DNA of 64,000 nucleotides from positions 62,001-126,000 of the forward strand of contig CBFFRP010000068.1 in NCBI GenBank assembly GCA_965644295.1, written 5' to 3'. Below the pieces are notes generated by a model. The model saw only the letters and a list, made by a program, of their open reading frames with translations. It was not told where the DNA came from and made no database searches. Below are positions 22,307 through 33,705 of the stretch, in pieces (position 1 is the stretch's first letter; every line of letters begins with the position of its first letter). The translations under genes and the position numbers were made by a program. Origin of the DNA: Paraphysomonas bandaiensis. Its lineage: Eukaryota; Chrysophyceae.

Positions 22307-22905
22307 ATGGTTCTTATTCAAGTAGTACCCCGACCTGTATATGCACCGACCAATAAAAGAAAGGCCTACACATTGGAAACAAAACAGTTTGTTTACAATG
22401 CTGTAAAGGACGAGGGATTAAATCATGCAGAAGCTGCATTACGCTTTGGTATTGTCAAACGGGAAAACCACGGTCCAAAAAATAGTTAAAGATGGCCCGT
22501 ATGATTCATGCAGCGGAAGAGGATTGACAGATGCATTATTTTGAAAGTTGAAGACAGTTTAATTGAGCAAGCTGTAATGCTAAGAAATAATAATTTGGCC
22601 GCGTCAAGACAGGATGCAGAGAGATATCCTCTTTCTCAAACTCACCGAGCATTATGAGAATCTATAGCAAAATCGTATACAAGATTGTATATACATATAT
22701 ATCAATTCATGCGTGTCTGAATATGGCTAAACCTAACCCCAAATTATTATTTCTCAGTATTACAAATTGCTCAACTGAACTATCCTTAACTTACAAAATA
22801 ATGCATCGGTCAATCCTCTTCCGATAATTGAAATGAATCATAAGGATCACTTTTAACTATTCTTTGAACTGTCTACAATACCAAAGTTTACTATAGCATC
22901 TTGTA
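22307..22905. mobile_element. Relic of a transposase HTH region present as an inverted duplicate
   Basis: The plus-strand frame at 22307-22489 reads KRKAYTLETKQFVYNAVK and NHAEAALRFGIV, the shape of a helix-turn-helix DNA-binding domain of pogo/Tc-like transposases. After a frameshift the same domain continues (TVQKIVKDGPYDS). The block from about 22446 to 22550 is repeated in reverse complement at about 22785-22900, including AGAATAGTTAAAAGTG-like and GGAAGAGGATTGAC sequence. Both arms are broken by stops and frameshifts. I read it as dead DNA-transposon sequence with a diverged palindromic duplication. Confidence 0.5.
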
Positions 22906-23153
22906 TGCTTTAATCTTTCATCATTCACAGTAGTATAAACATACTGTTTGAGTTCTATTATGTATGATTTTCTTGTATTTAATCAGTAGAAATGATAGTA
23001 TAAGATCATAACAATCATTCATGATGAAATAGTGGAAGGTAAGGATGTGTTGAATATAATAATTGTGTATATATATGTGCTTATATATGTTTATATATGT
23101 ATGAGATTAGCCTTAAGATGGAAGTATATGACATGAAGTAGATCGAAGAAAAA
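22906..23153. other. Spacer, no gene seen
   Basis: AT-rich, with short TATATG runs; nothing supported. Confidence 0.4.
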
Positions 23154-24116
23154 TTATTTAGCCCGCACCGCAGGTGCGGGATCCCGCACCCTTGTTTTTA
23201 CACAAAGGCCGCACAGCAAGTGCGCCCATCGAGTGATCCAATCAGCAGAGTGCATCATAGCATAGTGCATCATATCACATGCATCGAGTATATGTATATA
23301 GTAATATGACGAGGCAGCCATATGCAGCAGATACACGTTAATGAGTGCTTGAATGATAGGTGATAACATGTTGCTACCATCAAGAAAACGTTTCTCGTCA
23401 TCGTACAATAGGCCGAGTCCTTTAGTCAATACTCGATTTAGTTTTTTCTGTTTGTTGACGTTGTCTACCATAGGGTATACAGTAAATCATAGATATGTGA
23501 AGTATGTCCACTTACCGGAGAAATCAGATGCCCGATGTATAATGTATTCACCTATGCGCTTCATTAGTTCTTTCCCCACTGGACTTGTTTTCTCTGATAT
23601 ACGCACTCCTTGTGCGATACACCGCTTGATAATATGCTTTGATACTGCCGCTCTCACATCTTTGTACCACAGCTCATTGGAGCTGCTTAATAACTCATTT
23701 CTTTTAAATCGCTTCGTCAGCGCAGTCTTCGTGTCTGACAAATACTGCCAAGCAGTACCTAGGGTCAAAGGCTTCTTCGTTGTTCCATGGACGGCGTGAT
23801 CGATCAAAAAGCCACCGAAACATTGAAATAGTTCTACATTTATATCACTGTCTATGAGTTCCTTATACCTCTTCTTCCCGTCGAACCGCATCTCCAAGTA
23901 CTTCGCAAACTGAGCTAACGCAGAGGAGTTACGATTTTTGGTTTCCCCATCACCGACTTTTCTAATGCCCCCTGTGGTAGTTGATTCCGTGGTAGTTGAT
24001 TCCGTGGTAGTTGATTCCGTGGTAGTTGATTCCATGCTACTATGATATGTTCTCGCTGTTATTATGTTCTGTATGTATGATACCATGCTGTGATGAGAGA
24101 GCTCCTCCTTCAACAC
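23154..24116 (-). CDS. Recombinase-like protein with SAM-like core-binding region, two exons
   Basis: Exon 1 runs from 24116 to 23516 and exon 2 from 23464 to 23154. The intron starts GTAAGTGG and the frame is kept (SDFS-DNVNKQKK). The N-terminus has the low-complexity repeat TTTES four times. Residues 65-175 (ALAQFAKYLEMRFDG..., INVELFQCFGGFLIDH, LTLGTAWQYLSDTKTAL, LWYKDVRAAVSKHI) resemble the helical core-binding domain found in tyrosine recombinases of Crypton-type elements and related eukaryotic proteins. The catalytic R-H-R-Y domain is not seen, so the gene is either truncated or continues in exons I cannot recognise. The tail after QALIN is low quality. Assignment is by pattern only. 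Confidence 0.45.
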
Positions 24117-24214
24117 CCACCTCCCTGGATCTATTACTCACCAGCAACACCATACATACCACTGGTCACTCATCATCACCACTTATATAGTTCCACACCA
24201 TTATGGTGCGGGCT
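23160..24214 (-). mobile_element. Possible recombinase-bearing element with 10-bp inverted ends
   Basis: AGCCCGCACC at 23160-23169 and its reverse complement GGTGCGGGCT at 24205-24214 bracket the recombinase-like gene. Just inside the left end is a perfect 18-bp palindrome, GGTGCGGGATCCCGCACC (23173-23190), sharing the same core. I could not find a convincing target-site duplication, so mobility is an inference. Confidence 0.4.
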
Positions 24215-24869
24215 TGAGTACGGTACCTTCCACATTTTACAGAAAAAATGAAGGCATGAAGTATGTGAAGTCAATTTCAATGAAGTCGAAAGTGTAACTA
24301 CGGAGCTGTTGGTGTAGGGACTTGGAACACTTTAGAAATTTTAATCCAATCATATATCAGTATTTAAATATAATTGGTTAAATATACCTATTTCTACATT
24401 TATCGCTCAAATGCAAATGCACTGCTACATTTCAAGATTTTATGTGCTATATCACACAAAACACAGGATTTTTATATTCAACAATAAAAGATTTAAAAAA
24501 AAATATCCTTTTTTCTTATTTTTGTATATATTCTTCCAATATTCCAAAGAAAGAATCTTCAGTTTCTACTTATTACTTACACCCAACACACATATACAGC
24601 AGGACGGGGGACCATTCTATGCATATGTCATATAGATATCACCGTATCGTCATACTCACAACAATTCAATCTTATAACTATAATATAACATAATGATATC
24701 AATCATATTAATATCAATGAGTATATACATATACTTCTCTATTTAATAGAGTTGGAATCATTTATATTCTGTAGCCTATCATAATCAAACACGTGCAATA
24801 GATATATCCACACCTATCTACCCATATATAATACATCTATAATAGTATTATCACACTATAACAACAATC
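24215..24869. other. Intergenic, no gene seen
   Basis: AT-rich sequence upstream of the GPCR gene; no supported frame. Confidence 0.4.
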
Positions 24870-25913
24870 ATGCATAAATTACCAATTACAATGTACTCAA
24901 TATCCAGTGTGTCTGGTTTTGCATCTATTATTGTTATTGCAATATATCTTCGATACAATGAAATTAATAGAAAAATTTATAATCAAATGATATTTAATAT
25001 TGCAGTCTGTGATTTAATTATTGCAGTGGGTACATTTCTTGGTGTACCTGAAGATGACTCGATACTCTGTTATATTCAGAGTCCAATGGTTAATATTGGC
25101 CAGGTGGCACAAATATTTTGGGTCACTGTGTTGGCCTACTATTTGTACTTTATTCTTAGCAATTCGACTGCCACACTACAGACCACAGAATTTCTTGTGT
25201 CCAAACGAGTATACGTGTTGACATATGGTTTGGCAACTTTTGTTTCATTGATTCCTTTGACTACTGTTCCTATTGGTAAAATGGACGGTGGGTGGTGTTA
25301 CTTCAAGGAGCCAGCACACAACAAGTGGACCCTAGACTTGTGGTATGTTATCTCCATCTTTGGCTGGCTATATGTGTCAATAATGTTCTATATATACCTT
25401 ATATGGTACGTGTACGTAAAGTTATATCGTCAGGCCGAAGGTGGTATTCCTGTGAGCAGTTCTGTTCAAAAAGCCGCACTAAAAATTATTTGGTATCCTA
25501 TCATTCTGATGATTACGTACTTCATGGTGACACTGTACCTATTTTGGCTAACCGTGGACAAGAAAACTAACCTCACACTGGTGGGATTTATTGGGTTAAA
25601 CACCCAATTAGGTCAAGGACTGTTCGACTGCATTGCATTTCTGTATACTACTCCTCGAGCCCGGACTCTTGTGATAGAGGACTTAAGGACATTGTGGCGT
25701 GGGGGTGAATGTGAAAAACGGAGAGCATTCGACTCGACTGATTCATATATGTCAAGAGGAAATGGTCGACAATTGCTTAGTGCATTCTCTGGGTATCAAC
25801 GTAACTCTGACCAGTCCGGGTCCGGTAGGTCCCTTTTCGGACATGCCATGAACCCAATTCAGTCACATCCTTCAACGAGGAGCTGTAGTTCTCAAGGCAG
25901 CTCTGATCTGTGA
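24870..25913 (+). CDS. cAMP-receptor-like (CAR/Crl class) G-protein-coupled receptor
   Basis: Single-exon gene of 347 residues with seven hydrophobic spans at roughly residues 7-26, 38-56, 76-98, 112-132, 155-180, 203-226 and 239-260. Family-like features are the short N-terminus, NQMIFNIAVCDLIIAVG in TM2, an extracellular Cys pair candidate (C66 and GGWCYF near 147), and the TM7 end LFDCIAFLYTTPRARTL leading to a Ser-rich cytoplasmic tail (SGYQRNSDQSGSGRS). This arrangement is typical of Dictyostelium cAMP receptors and related secretin-clan receptors in protists. The ligand cannot be inferred. The Ser-rich tail is the usual target for desensitising phosphorylation. The start ATG lies at the beginning of the open frame after AT-rich leader sequence. 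Confidence 0.8.
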   Translation: MHKLPITMYSISSVSGFASIIVIAIYLRYNEINRKIYNQMIFNIAVCDLIIAVGTFLGVPEDDSILCYIQSPMVNIGQVAQIFWVTVLAYYLYFILSNSTATLQTTEFLVSKRVYVLTYGLATFVSLIPLTTVPIGKMDGGWCYFKEPAHNKWTLDLWYVISIFGWLYVSIMFYIYLIWYVYVKLYRQAEGGIPVSSSVQKAALKIIWYPIILMITYFMVTLYLFWLTVDKKTNLTLVGFIGLNTQLGQGLFDCIAFLYTTPRARTLVIEDLRTLWRGGECEKRRAFDSTDSYMSRGNGRQLLSAFSGYQRNSDQSGSGRSLFGHAMNPIQSHPSTRSCSSQGSSDL

Positions 25914-26670
25914 ACTTCATTATTATACTATGCTATTTGGTCATTACACGACTTGATTTTACATACATTGTGATGATTGAAGTATATATCAAGTTACACG
26001 TGATACTTTATATAGGATTTTATATTTTACAGACCAACACAACACGTGAAATGCTTATAGGCAAACAACCAATACGTCGTTTCTATTAATTAGTACCCAC
26101 TGCTATATTGAATTGATAAATAATTACTGCGGTTTCATCTCATACATGTTGTTATTAATGGTTAACAAATGGGTTAGTATACAATCTGCTTTTCTGCTTG
26201 GGAACCCTTCTACAGAGAGTACCACTGAATACTTGTCAACTTTACACTGAGTTGATTTATTTCCAGCTACGGAACACTATAATGCAATCGCGTTGTCAGC
26301 AGGCTGCGTATCAATAAATTGACGCAGGTTGTAGTCAATTATAATTGCAATTATTACTTGCTGTCTCAATTTCAAGTATTGCAATTAACTGAAAATCAAT
26401 AAATTGATACGCAGCCCTGATTGTCAATACATTCACTCTTAAATTGAACTATTTTTACTTCACAACCTGTATTATATCGTTTCCTTAATACATAATATGC
26501 TTTCGTATAGGTTTTGCAAGCTGTTGCTTTCAGACATTAGACCTAGTTCTATTTTAGCAGAAAATTATCAGCAGCTCAGTGTGGTATACTTTGTAAGAAG
26601 GACACATATTGTGACATGAGTATTCTATCAAGGAATTATTTTATCCAAATGTAGAAATTTCAACTTTCAA
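25914..26670. other. Intergenic containing a MITE-like palindrome
   Basis: Separates the 3' ends of the convergent GPCR and Elp5-like genes. Apart from the element at 26302-26416 nothing is recognised. Confidence 0.45.
26302..26416. repeat. 115-bp MITE-like element with inverted termini
   Basis: GGCTGCGTATCAATAAATTG at the left and its near reverse complement (CAATAAATTGATACGCAGCC) at the right enclose an AT-rich core with CAATTATAATTGCAATTATT. Short size, inverted ends and no coding capacity suggest a miniature transposable element. A target duplication is not clear. Confidence 0.5.
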
Positions 26671-27989
26671 CTACAAGTCTAAATCTCCATCTGAATCTGA
26701 GTCCTCATCGAACTCCTCATCATTGCGATCAAAAAGAACTAGTTGCGCTGGCATACTTTTCACCGTATTCAACAATTCGTCTGCAGTAGTGGGTTCTTTT
26801 TCGGGCTCGTCCTTGGTTCTATTACTTTGTTCACTCAGAGCACCAAGGTTTTTAGTGGAATCGTCCTCGGCATCCTTCACGCCTTGTCGATCTGGATCCT
26901 CTTCATCTTGTCGTGCCTGCTCAACCGCTGTTGATTTTTGGCTCACGTGTTGTAACTCATATATCTTCCCCGTTAGAGAACTGCTCGTAGAATCACCTAC
27001 TATACCAGGAGCGAACAGTTCTGTAGTCTCTGTGACACGTCCAGTGGAAGGAGACTTGCGGACAGTATGTATGGTGCAAAGAACATTGGCGTACACACCA
27101 CTCGTATTGGGAAGCACGTTGGAAAATGTCGTGCAGTGTCTCTGATTAAGTCAAGACAATGAATGAGGATGAATGACAGCAAAGAAAGTAAACCCGTTTG
27201 TGCACATACCTGGACAAGTGAGAGAAATTGGGGTGAGTGAAGACGACACTGCATCACTAAAACACAGGCTCGATCTTCATGTGAAGCCGACTGTGACACA
27301 TTTGTCCCATTGTTCGGTGGAGAAGGGTTGTTGTGCATCAGTGTACCAAGTCGCTTCACCCAATCAAGTGTCCACTTCTCACCCATACACACCGCTACCT
27401 ATGAATTAGCATGAAGAGTATTACTAGGACGCCTAAACGAATACCTCGCTAACAGAATATACAACTACGCCGACTCCAATTGATTTCAAATTGATTAGTT
27501 CCTTTAAAGTTTCGTCCAGTCTACGTAGTGTATTCAGTAGTCGCTCCTTGGCTACAATGCAAAATCAATATATACCACCATATATATAAGTAATTATATA
27601 ACCTGCTGCAACATAATCATCCTGAACAGTTATATCACATTCAAAACTGTTAATACATGACAGTTTTGGATAAGTTTGTAAAAAATGAGTAAAGTTTAAC
27701 ATGCTCCGATCCTATAGTGAGATATCACTACGAGTCACAAGCATATATATATGTATATGAACATCTTACCAAATTAACACATATAACTTTATTATATCTC
27801 TGATTTTCCAGCATCTATATAATAAATATGTAAGTATTATATATATATATATTTGTATATATTTACTTTTTTTAATATGAAATCAGCTGCATGTATACTA
27901 TAATTAACTCCCCCTTCACATGGGCCTGATATACAACCTAATCCACCTTTCACAACACATGCTTGTTCTAATCCTGATAATGATGGCAT
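26671..27989 (-). CDS. Probable Elongator complex subunit 5 (Elp5/Iki1-like)
   Basis: About seven exons joined by eye from the ATG at 27989 (MPSLSGLEQACVVKGGLG...) to the TAG at 26671-26673. Visible pieces in order: GGVNYSIHAADFILKK; MLENQRYNKVICVNL; DRSMLNFTHFLQTYPKLSCI; AKERLLNTLRRLDETLKELI; GVGVVVYSVSE; a segment ending LHSPQFLSLVQ; and a C-terminal exon with TGRVTETTELF and an acidic end, FDEDSDSDGDLDL. The RecA-like strand order without Walker A, the basic SGRV-type strand and the acidic DLD-like C-terminus match Elp5. Elp4-6 form a RecA-fold ring needed for tRNA wobble-uridine modification. Similarity is modest, so treat as probable. Confidence 0.55.
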
Positions 27990-28756
27990 AATTTATAATA
28001 AAAGTGTTGATGATGATGATGTTTAATTATGAACAGTGTAATGTATGAGTTGTGTTTAAGAATGAGAGAATTAATAGTTAAAATGTCGTCCAATTATTAC
28101 ATTATTACATCACTTTTTGTAAAATTACATATACATATATCCCATATACATATACCTACACATAACTATTCTATATTTTATCATTATTTTTTTCGTACAA
28201 TTCCTCTAAAAAATATATACAAGTGTATATCATCCAATTATAATATCTGTATATATTTAATACTCTTTTAATTGGATAAATTTCCTTATCTGTCCTCCAT
28301 ACACACATACTTATATACGCATCTGTATATATACCATTCAGGTAGAGTACAGTGAGAGCTCATTTGACAGACAGTACGAATATACAGTAGAGCAGTACAG
28401 CAGTACAACAGTACAACAGTACAACACTACATCCAGCAGTACAGTGAGAGCTATCTATAGACACAGTACGATATACAGTACAGCAGTACACAAGACACTA
28501 CAGTACTGTAGTACAGCAGTACACAGCAGTAGATACATACATTACCATTACTGTCCACAAGCTGCTGTTTCCAATACAATGAAATCAACATGCAATCCAT
28601 ATATACATACGAGACATCTAGACATATCAATGCATTCACTGATAGAACAATATCATATAATCAACTAACAATACATACACATACCCTACTTACCCATATC
28701 TATATTACTAACATTACAATCCAATATACATACATATATACATACATATATTACTA
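27990..28756. other. Intergenic between divergent genes, repeat-rich
   Basis: Holds the promoters of the Elp5-like and sulfotransferase genes. 28360-28530 is dense in AGTACA/CAGTAC units, a degenerate short tandem repeat. No gene is supported. Confidence 0.45.
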
Positions 28757-30367
28757 ATGGATACACTCATACAACGATTAAAGAACTCCAATACACAATC
28801 TAGTATGGAAGCTGGATTACAATTTCAACCAAAGTAAATATATTTCTATATATGTATATACTGATATATTAATAATTTTATTATACATAATTTAAAAAAC
28901 AAACAAACTAACACATACATACATACAGAGAATCTGATATATTCATCACTACATATCCGGTAAATTTATATACAGTTTGTTATTATAAAAGATTTATTTG
29001 CACTTTTTATTATTAAATTAGAAATGTGGAACAACTTGGGTATCATTTATTGCACACTCATTACGTAGTCGTGGAAATATTGATTTTGATGAAATAACTT
29101 CGGTATGTATTTCATGATTTGATGTGATACATGTAATAGATCTTTATTAGGTTGTTCCGTGGACGATATACGCTCAAGATTGCAATCAGGACTTGGATGC
29201 TGAACATGAGTTCAATCCGAGATTATTTAAAGTTAGTATCTGGTGTTTGCAATTGATTTTTGTGATTGACATCATAATAGAGCCACGAGTCTTACGATAT
29301 TGTTCCGAAAGGAGGAAAGTATATTTACGTTTCACGACACCCTCATGATGTCTGCGTCTCGATGTATCAATTCCTGCTAGACTTTGTTCAAGTTAGTAAT
29401 TGTGTAATTCTATACACCGTCTTTATTATTACACTAGGTGGACAACTCAGAAGTTTCATTGGAAGAGTTTGCGGAAAAAATTTTCGTCGGTAAAATCTTT
29501 GCATCTAACTTCCACACCTGTAATTATGTTGCGTTGTTTATATATGCCAGGTCATGGCACTAAATCTGGCAAAATATGGAGGCACTTTTTATCGTTTTAT
29601 CCACATAGGTGTGTCAAATATGGTGTATGCTTCTCAAGACTGAGCAAGTTGTGTGCGTTTGTTTTATAGGAATGATGATAATGTGTTGTGGCTGTGTTAT
29701 GAAGACCTCACGGCGAACACAGAACGCTGCGTCGAGCGTATTGCAGGTATCTGGTTTGTTCATTTACTATGCACGATCTAATTTAACGACGCAAAGAATT
29801 TATGGGTATTGAATTGGATGATGAACTAAGGGAGATCGTAATGCGCCAGTCATCTTTTGCTTTCATGAAAGTAAGTAGACTGTGGTAAACGTCACATAGC
29901 AATCACCATGGTTGTGCAGGAACATCAAAGTCTATTTGATGATCACTTGGTAAGATATACATATTTCACCGGTATTGTGATATAACTTCTTGTTGTGCAG
30001 GTATTTGACTCTTGTAAAGTTCGGATGGGACTACCTCCCGATACGAAGGTTGCAAACTTCAATATTTTTGAAATGCTAATAATATTCTATGTATTGTAGG
30101 TGCTTGCGAGCAAGGTAAACAAGGGTAAAGCGGGGGCAAGGGTTTCACTCACGGATGAAATACGGGCAATGCTAGACCAACAATGGGACGAGGTATACTA
30201 CACACGAATATGAGTTGTATAAACATTTTCGCATGTGTTGTAGCCCTAATACGCAACAGCTGGGACTTTGATTTCATTTTGAGTTACGTTATTTGTAGGT
30301 AATACGTACAGAAACAGGGCTACCCGACTACGACAGTCTACGTCGAGAAGTGGCACAGCCGATATAG
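28757..30367 (+). CDS. Cytosolic-type sulfotransferase (PAPS-dependent), multi-exon
   Basis: Starts ATGGATACACTC at 28757 and ends TAG at 30365-30367, with about ten short exons. Family signatures after splicing: the PAPS 5'-phosphosulfate loop YPKCGTTWV; PRLFKSHESYD with a conserved His-containing strand; and the 3'-phosphate-binding KGGKYIYVSRHPHDVCVSMY (R and S residues). Further on are GHGTKSGKIWRHFLSFYPH, LWLCYEDLTANTERCVERIAGFMGIELDDE and a C-terminal KGKAGARVSLTDE-like segment, which corresponds to the RKGxxGDWKxxFT region in degenerate form. The enzyme transfers sulfate from PAPS to a hydroxyl or amine; the acceptor is unknown. No signal peptide or membrane anchor is seen. It is convergent with the sulfatase gene that ends 509 bp away. 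Confidence 0.88.
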
Positions 30368-30875
30368 CCGTATTGTCGATACCATGTTATTTGTCTGTCA
30401 CTTACAAAACTCAGAACACATTATATGACTAGTGAACTCACATTTTTGATATCAAAAGTATTAGGCACAGGTATGTATACAGAGTTTATGTAGTAGTTAT
30501 GGTTGAAATGAGTTGATCATACATTGATCCTCGGCGAATAACTCAAACAATTTAACTCTTTTGTTCGTTTATACATGATTGTCACTGTCTACTGCGTATG
30601 CCATGCCACGCAAATTGCTTCAGCTCTACACAACCCTCAACGAATGCAGTACATGCTCATTGTTTGAAGACTTAAACTTATTTCAATACCGATATTTATT
30701 AATAAAAGCAATTTATGAGTAAGTATCATCAATTCAAGGTTTTAAAATAAATGACCCATAGAATTAATGTATCTGAAAATAATATTGACATGCTACATCT
30801 AGAAAGCAGCTTATTAGCATCGTATTATATTATATGACCCCCACCTCTTATATAAATGATAAAGAATGAGAACAA
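30368..30875. other. 3' intergenic between convergent genes
   Basis: AT-rich, presumably the two 3'UTRs. No feature is recognised. Confidence 0.4.
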
Positions 30876-33011
30876 TCAAAAGAAACCCAACCCATACTGC
30901 GTACTTAGCATCACACATACCCCAATAAATCCCAGCCTTGTAAAATATTTAAATGCAATACCCAGGTACTGTTTGAAGTAGTAGTTCGTATACTCCCGCA
31001 TTGCATTAACGTATTGAATATTCTCACCAGGACTACGAAAGGGGTGCTTGAACACACAGTCTTTTTCTGATATTCGAGGATTCATTGAACAATTTCCGGA
31101 CACATACCGTGCGCGCTGCTCGATCAACGGGAGAATCATCCAGTACTTTCCTTGCTCCGGTTTCGCCTTCTGTAGTATAGCCACCTCTTGTCGTAGGCGC
31201 TGCACAATATCGGGGTATATAGTTGCAATATTACGTGATTCTGTAGGATCTTCCTCAAGGTCGAAGAGATAGAGCATTCCAGGCTCCTGGGATATCATAT
31301 GAGCCTTGTGTATAAATGCTAATAAAATTGATCCTTTCATTGTGTCGAATTCGGCTGACCCATACAACCACTCCGCGAGACGGAACAGCCACTCTCCTGC
31401 ATATGAAGCAACGGTGCGGTCTGTACAATTACGATGACCACTAATACTCTCATGACAATAGAATGTATCCTCAAATATACCCTCGACAAGCTTATACCTT
31501 CCATGTCTGTAACCAACGCCCCACATAGAGCTATGCATCTTATCACCCGGAGAAGTCAGCTCTATCAGTACATTTTCTCTTGGGTGTGGCATTTCTTTAC
31601 GAAGCGCGCCAGAAATATCCATGCCATCTAACCCTTCCGGAAATTGGGATTGTGGAATTCCAGTGACAGACAAAAGAGTTGGCAGCCAATCAGATACATG
31701 TATTATACCACGATAACTCCTCCCCCCATGCCCGAAGTACCGTTTATCATCTGTGAAGTCTACCACAACTCCAGGAACTCTGCACCCGCCCTCGAAAGGA
31801 GAAAACTTTCCACCCCTGAGAGGGGAGTTGAGTCCGCCCTCCCATGTAGCACCTCCGTTATCACTGGTAATAATCATCACCGTATCCTCTCCCAAATACT
31901 GTTGAATAGCGCCAGTAATATTTTGAATACCTTCATCTAGAAATAGACTTGTCAACCACCTCGTTATTAAAGTCCGTAATATGGCTCATACCTACACCTG
32001 CCATCATACCACAGTAGTCTCTTCGCCATTTATGCGGGATGTGAGAACATACAGATTCATGTCTTGGATGAGGTGTCAGAGGGGAGTGGGGCGCCGTAAA
32101 CGAAACGTACAGAAAGAGTGGTGACGAAGCTGAGAAATAATAATGAATAGCACGCAGCTAATAAAATTGGTTCACAACTACATAAACTACTCGAAACTGC
32201 GGGCATCCTTCACAACCAACCTTCAGAATAGGTGCGAATAATATCAATCGCTTCAGATGACTGAGCTTCAGTTGCGTGCCGTGGTTCTGCATAATGAGAA
32301 TAAGAACCGTTCTCGTATGCCCGCATCCAGTCAATACATCCTGGATCAGAGGGGCTGACATGCATCTGTTTGCTCCAACTGTCTACACTTAGATCCAAAT
32401 TACCGACAAAAGACTCGAAACCTCTGCCCACTGGAAGCTGTGTATTGAAAACACAAAGCTATTGAAATAAAGTAAAGTGATGTACATTGCAGCGCACCTG
32501 CTCCCATTGTGAGTATCCAAGATGCCACTACACATAGCCTAACATTAATAATAGCGATCTAGACAGAATTTTAAGGATAATAACCTTTCCAACCATGTGG
32601 GTAGAGTAATTCCCCTTTACACGTAATATCTCTGGAAGGACAGGAATATTTAGAGGAATACCAGCAGCAGATCCTGGTAACACTGCAAATGGTAAGCCAG
32701 AATTAACTGCATATCTTCCAGTCATAAATGATGATCTCGTTGGTGTGCATGTTGGATGAACATAATACCATTCCAACTAATAAGATATAAATGTTATTAT
32801 AGAATACTATTAATAACATTATAATGACCTGAATACCATGTGTTTGTATTAAGTTATTTATAAATGGTGTCTGTATGTATGTATGTGAGTTATTATAACT
32901 AATATCTGCATAACCAACATCATCTAACATAATAAATATAATATTTGGTGTACATTGATAACATGACCATAGAATAATAAAGATTATATACCAATATATA
33001 TATGTAATCAT
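30876..33011 (-). CDS. Arylsulfatase (sulfatase family, type I), secreted or membrane-bound
   Basis: About six exons. A signal-peptide-like start at 33011 (MITYIYWYIIFIILWSCYQC) is followed by the metal-binding PNIIFIMLDDVGYAD. The next exon has the formylglycine signature CTPTRSSFMTGRY, where Cys is converted to formylglycine. Then come GKWHLGY, LYVSFTAPHSPL, DTVMIITSDNGGATWEGG and SPFEGGCRVPGVVVDF, all diagnostic of ARSB-like sulfatases. A 59-bp intron near 31.95 kb, ending TTTCTAG, must be removed to join CGMMA to DEGIQNITGAI. The C-terminal 25 residues (FIGVCVMLSTQYGLGFF) are hydrophobic and could be a membrane anchor. The enzyme hydrolyses sulfate esters in the secretory pathway or outside the cell. 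The neighbouring sulfotransferase performs the opposite chemistry. Confidence 0.9.
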
Positions 33012-33705
33012 TATAATAACTTATAATCTTATAATAATGATATATATGTATATGTATATAGTAATATGCGTCTATATTAGTGTTGTTTACAGTGTTGTTT
33101 ATAGTGTTCTCAAATATTTTCATAGAAATTTCTGTAAGAATTCGTAATAGTAGATTATATATAGAGAGTAGTTATGATAGATAGACGACACTTGTGGATG
33201 TTACGATACTTTACATACATATGGATATACCTTTAATTGAAGTGTTACTAAGAATTCATATACTCTCAATTCTAGTATGATATCCCCATGTAGCTATTAC
33301 ACTTCTATGATTAACCAATCCACATGTGTTTTATTCTAATACCGTGATATCATTGGATAAAAACTTCTAACTATGTCGTTTGCTGTACACTATACAACAG
33401 CAGGCCCTGCAGTTTTCATCCCCCAAAAATACAAAAATACCGTAATTTGAAAACCCCAAAAATGAATATTGCCAAAATTCAAAAAGTTAAGTTGGTTGTA
33501 TTAAAAAGGCCAGTTAAACAAAGTCTTAAAGTCGAAGTGTATGAAGTAATCTGAGTTGGAATTCAATATATTATAAATTATATAATACAGTATTGAAAGC
33601 GTATCAATTCATATGTTAGTGTTCTTCTATATATCTTATTAATCATATATATATATATTGATTCATAATAAAGATTAAGAAGAACTTGTTGACATCAGAG
33701 ATATC
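33012..33705. other. Intergenic between divergent sulfatase and Jouberin genes
   Basis: AT-rich with TATA microsatellites; probable promoters, none defined. Confidence 0.4.

Noticed and set aside
23145-24230. Target-site duplication around the recombinase-like element
   Set aside because: The flanks (ATTATTT on the left, TGAGTACGG on the right) do not match, so boundaries remain tentative.
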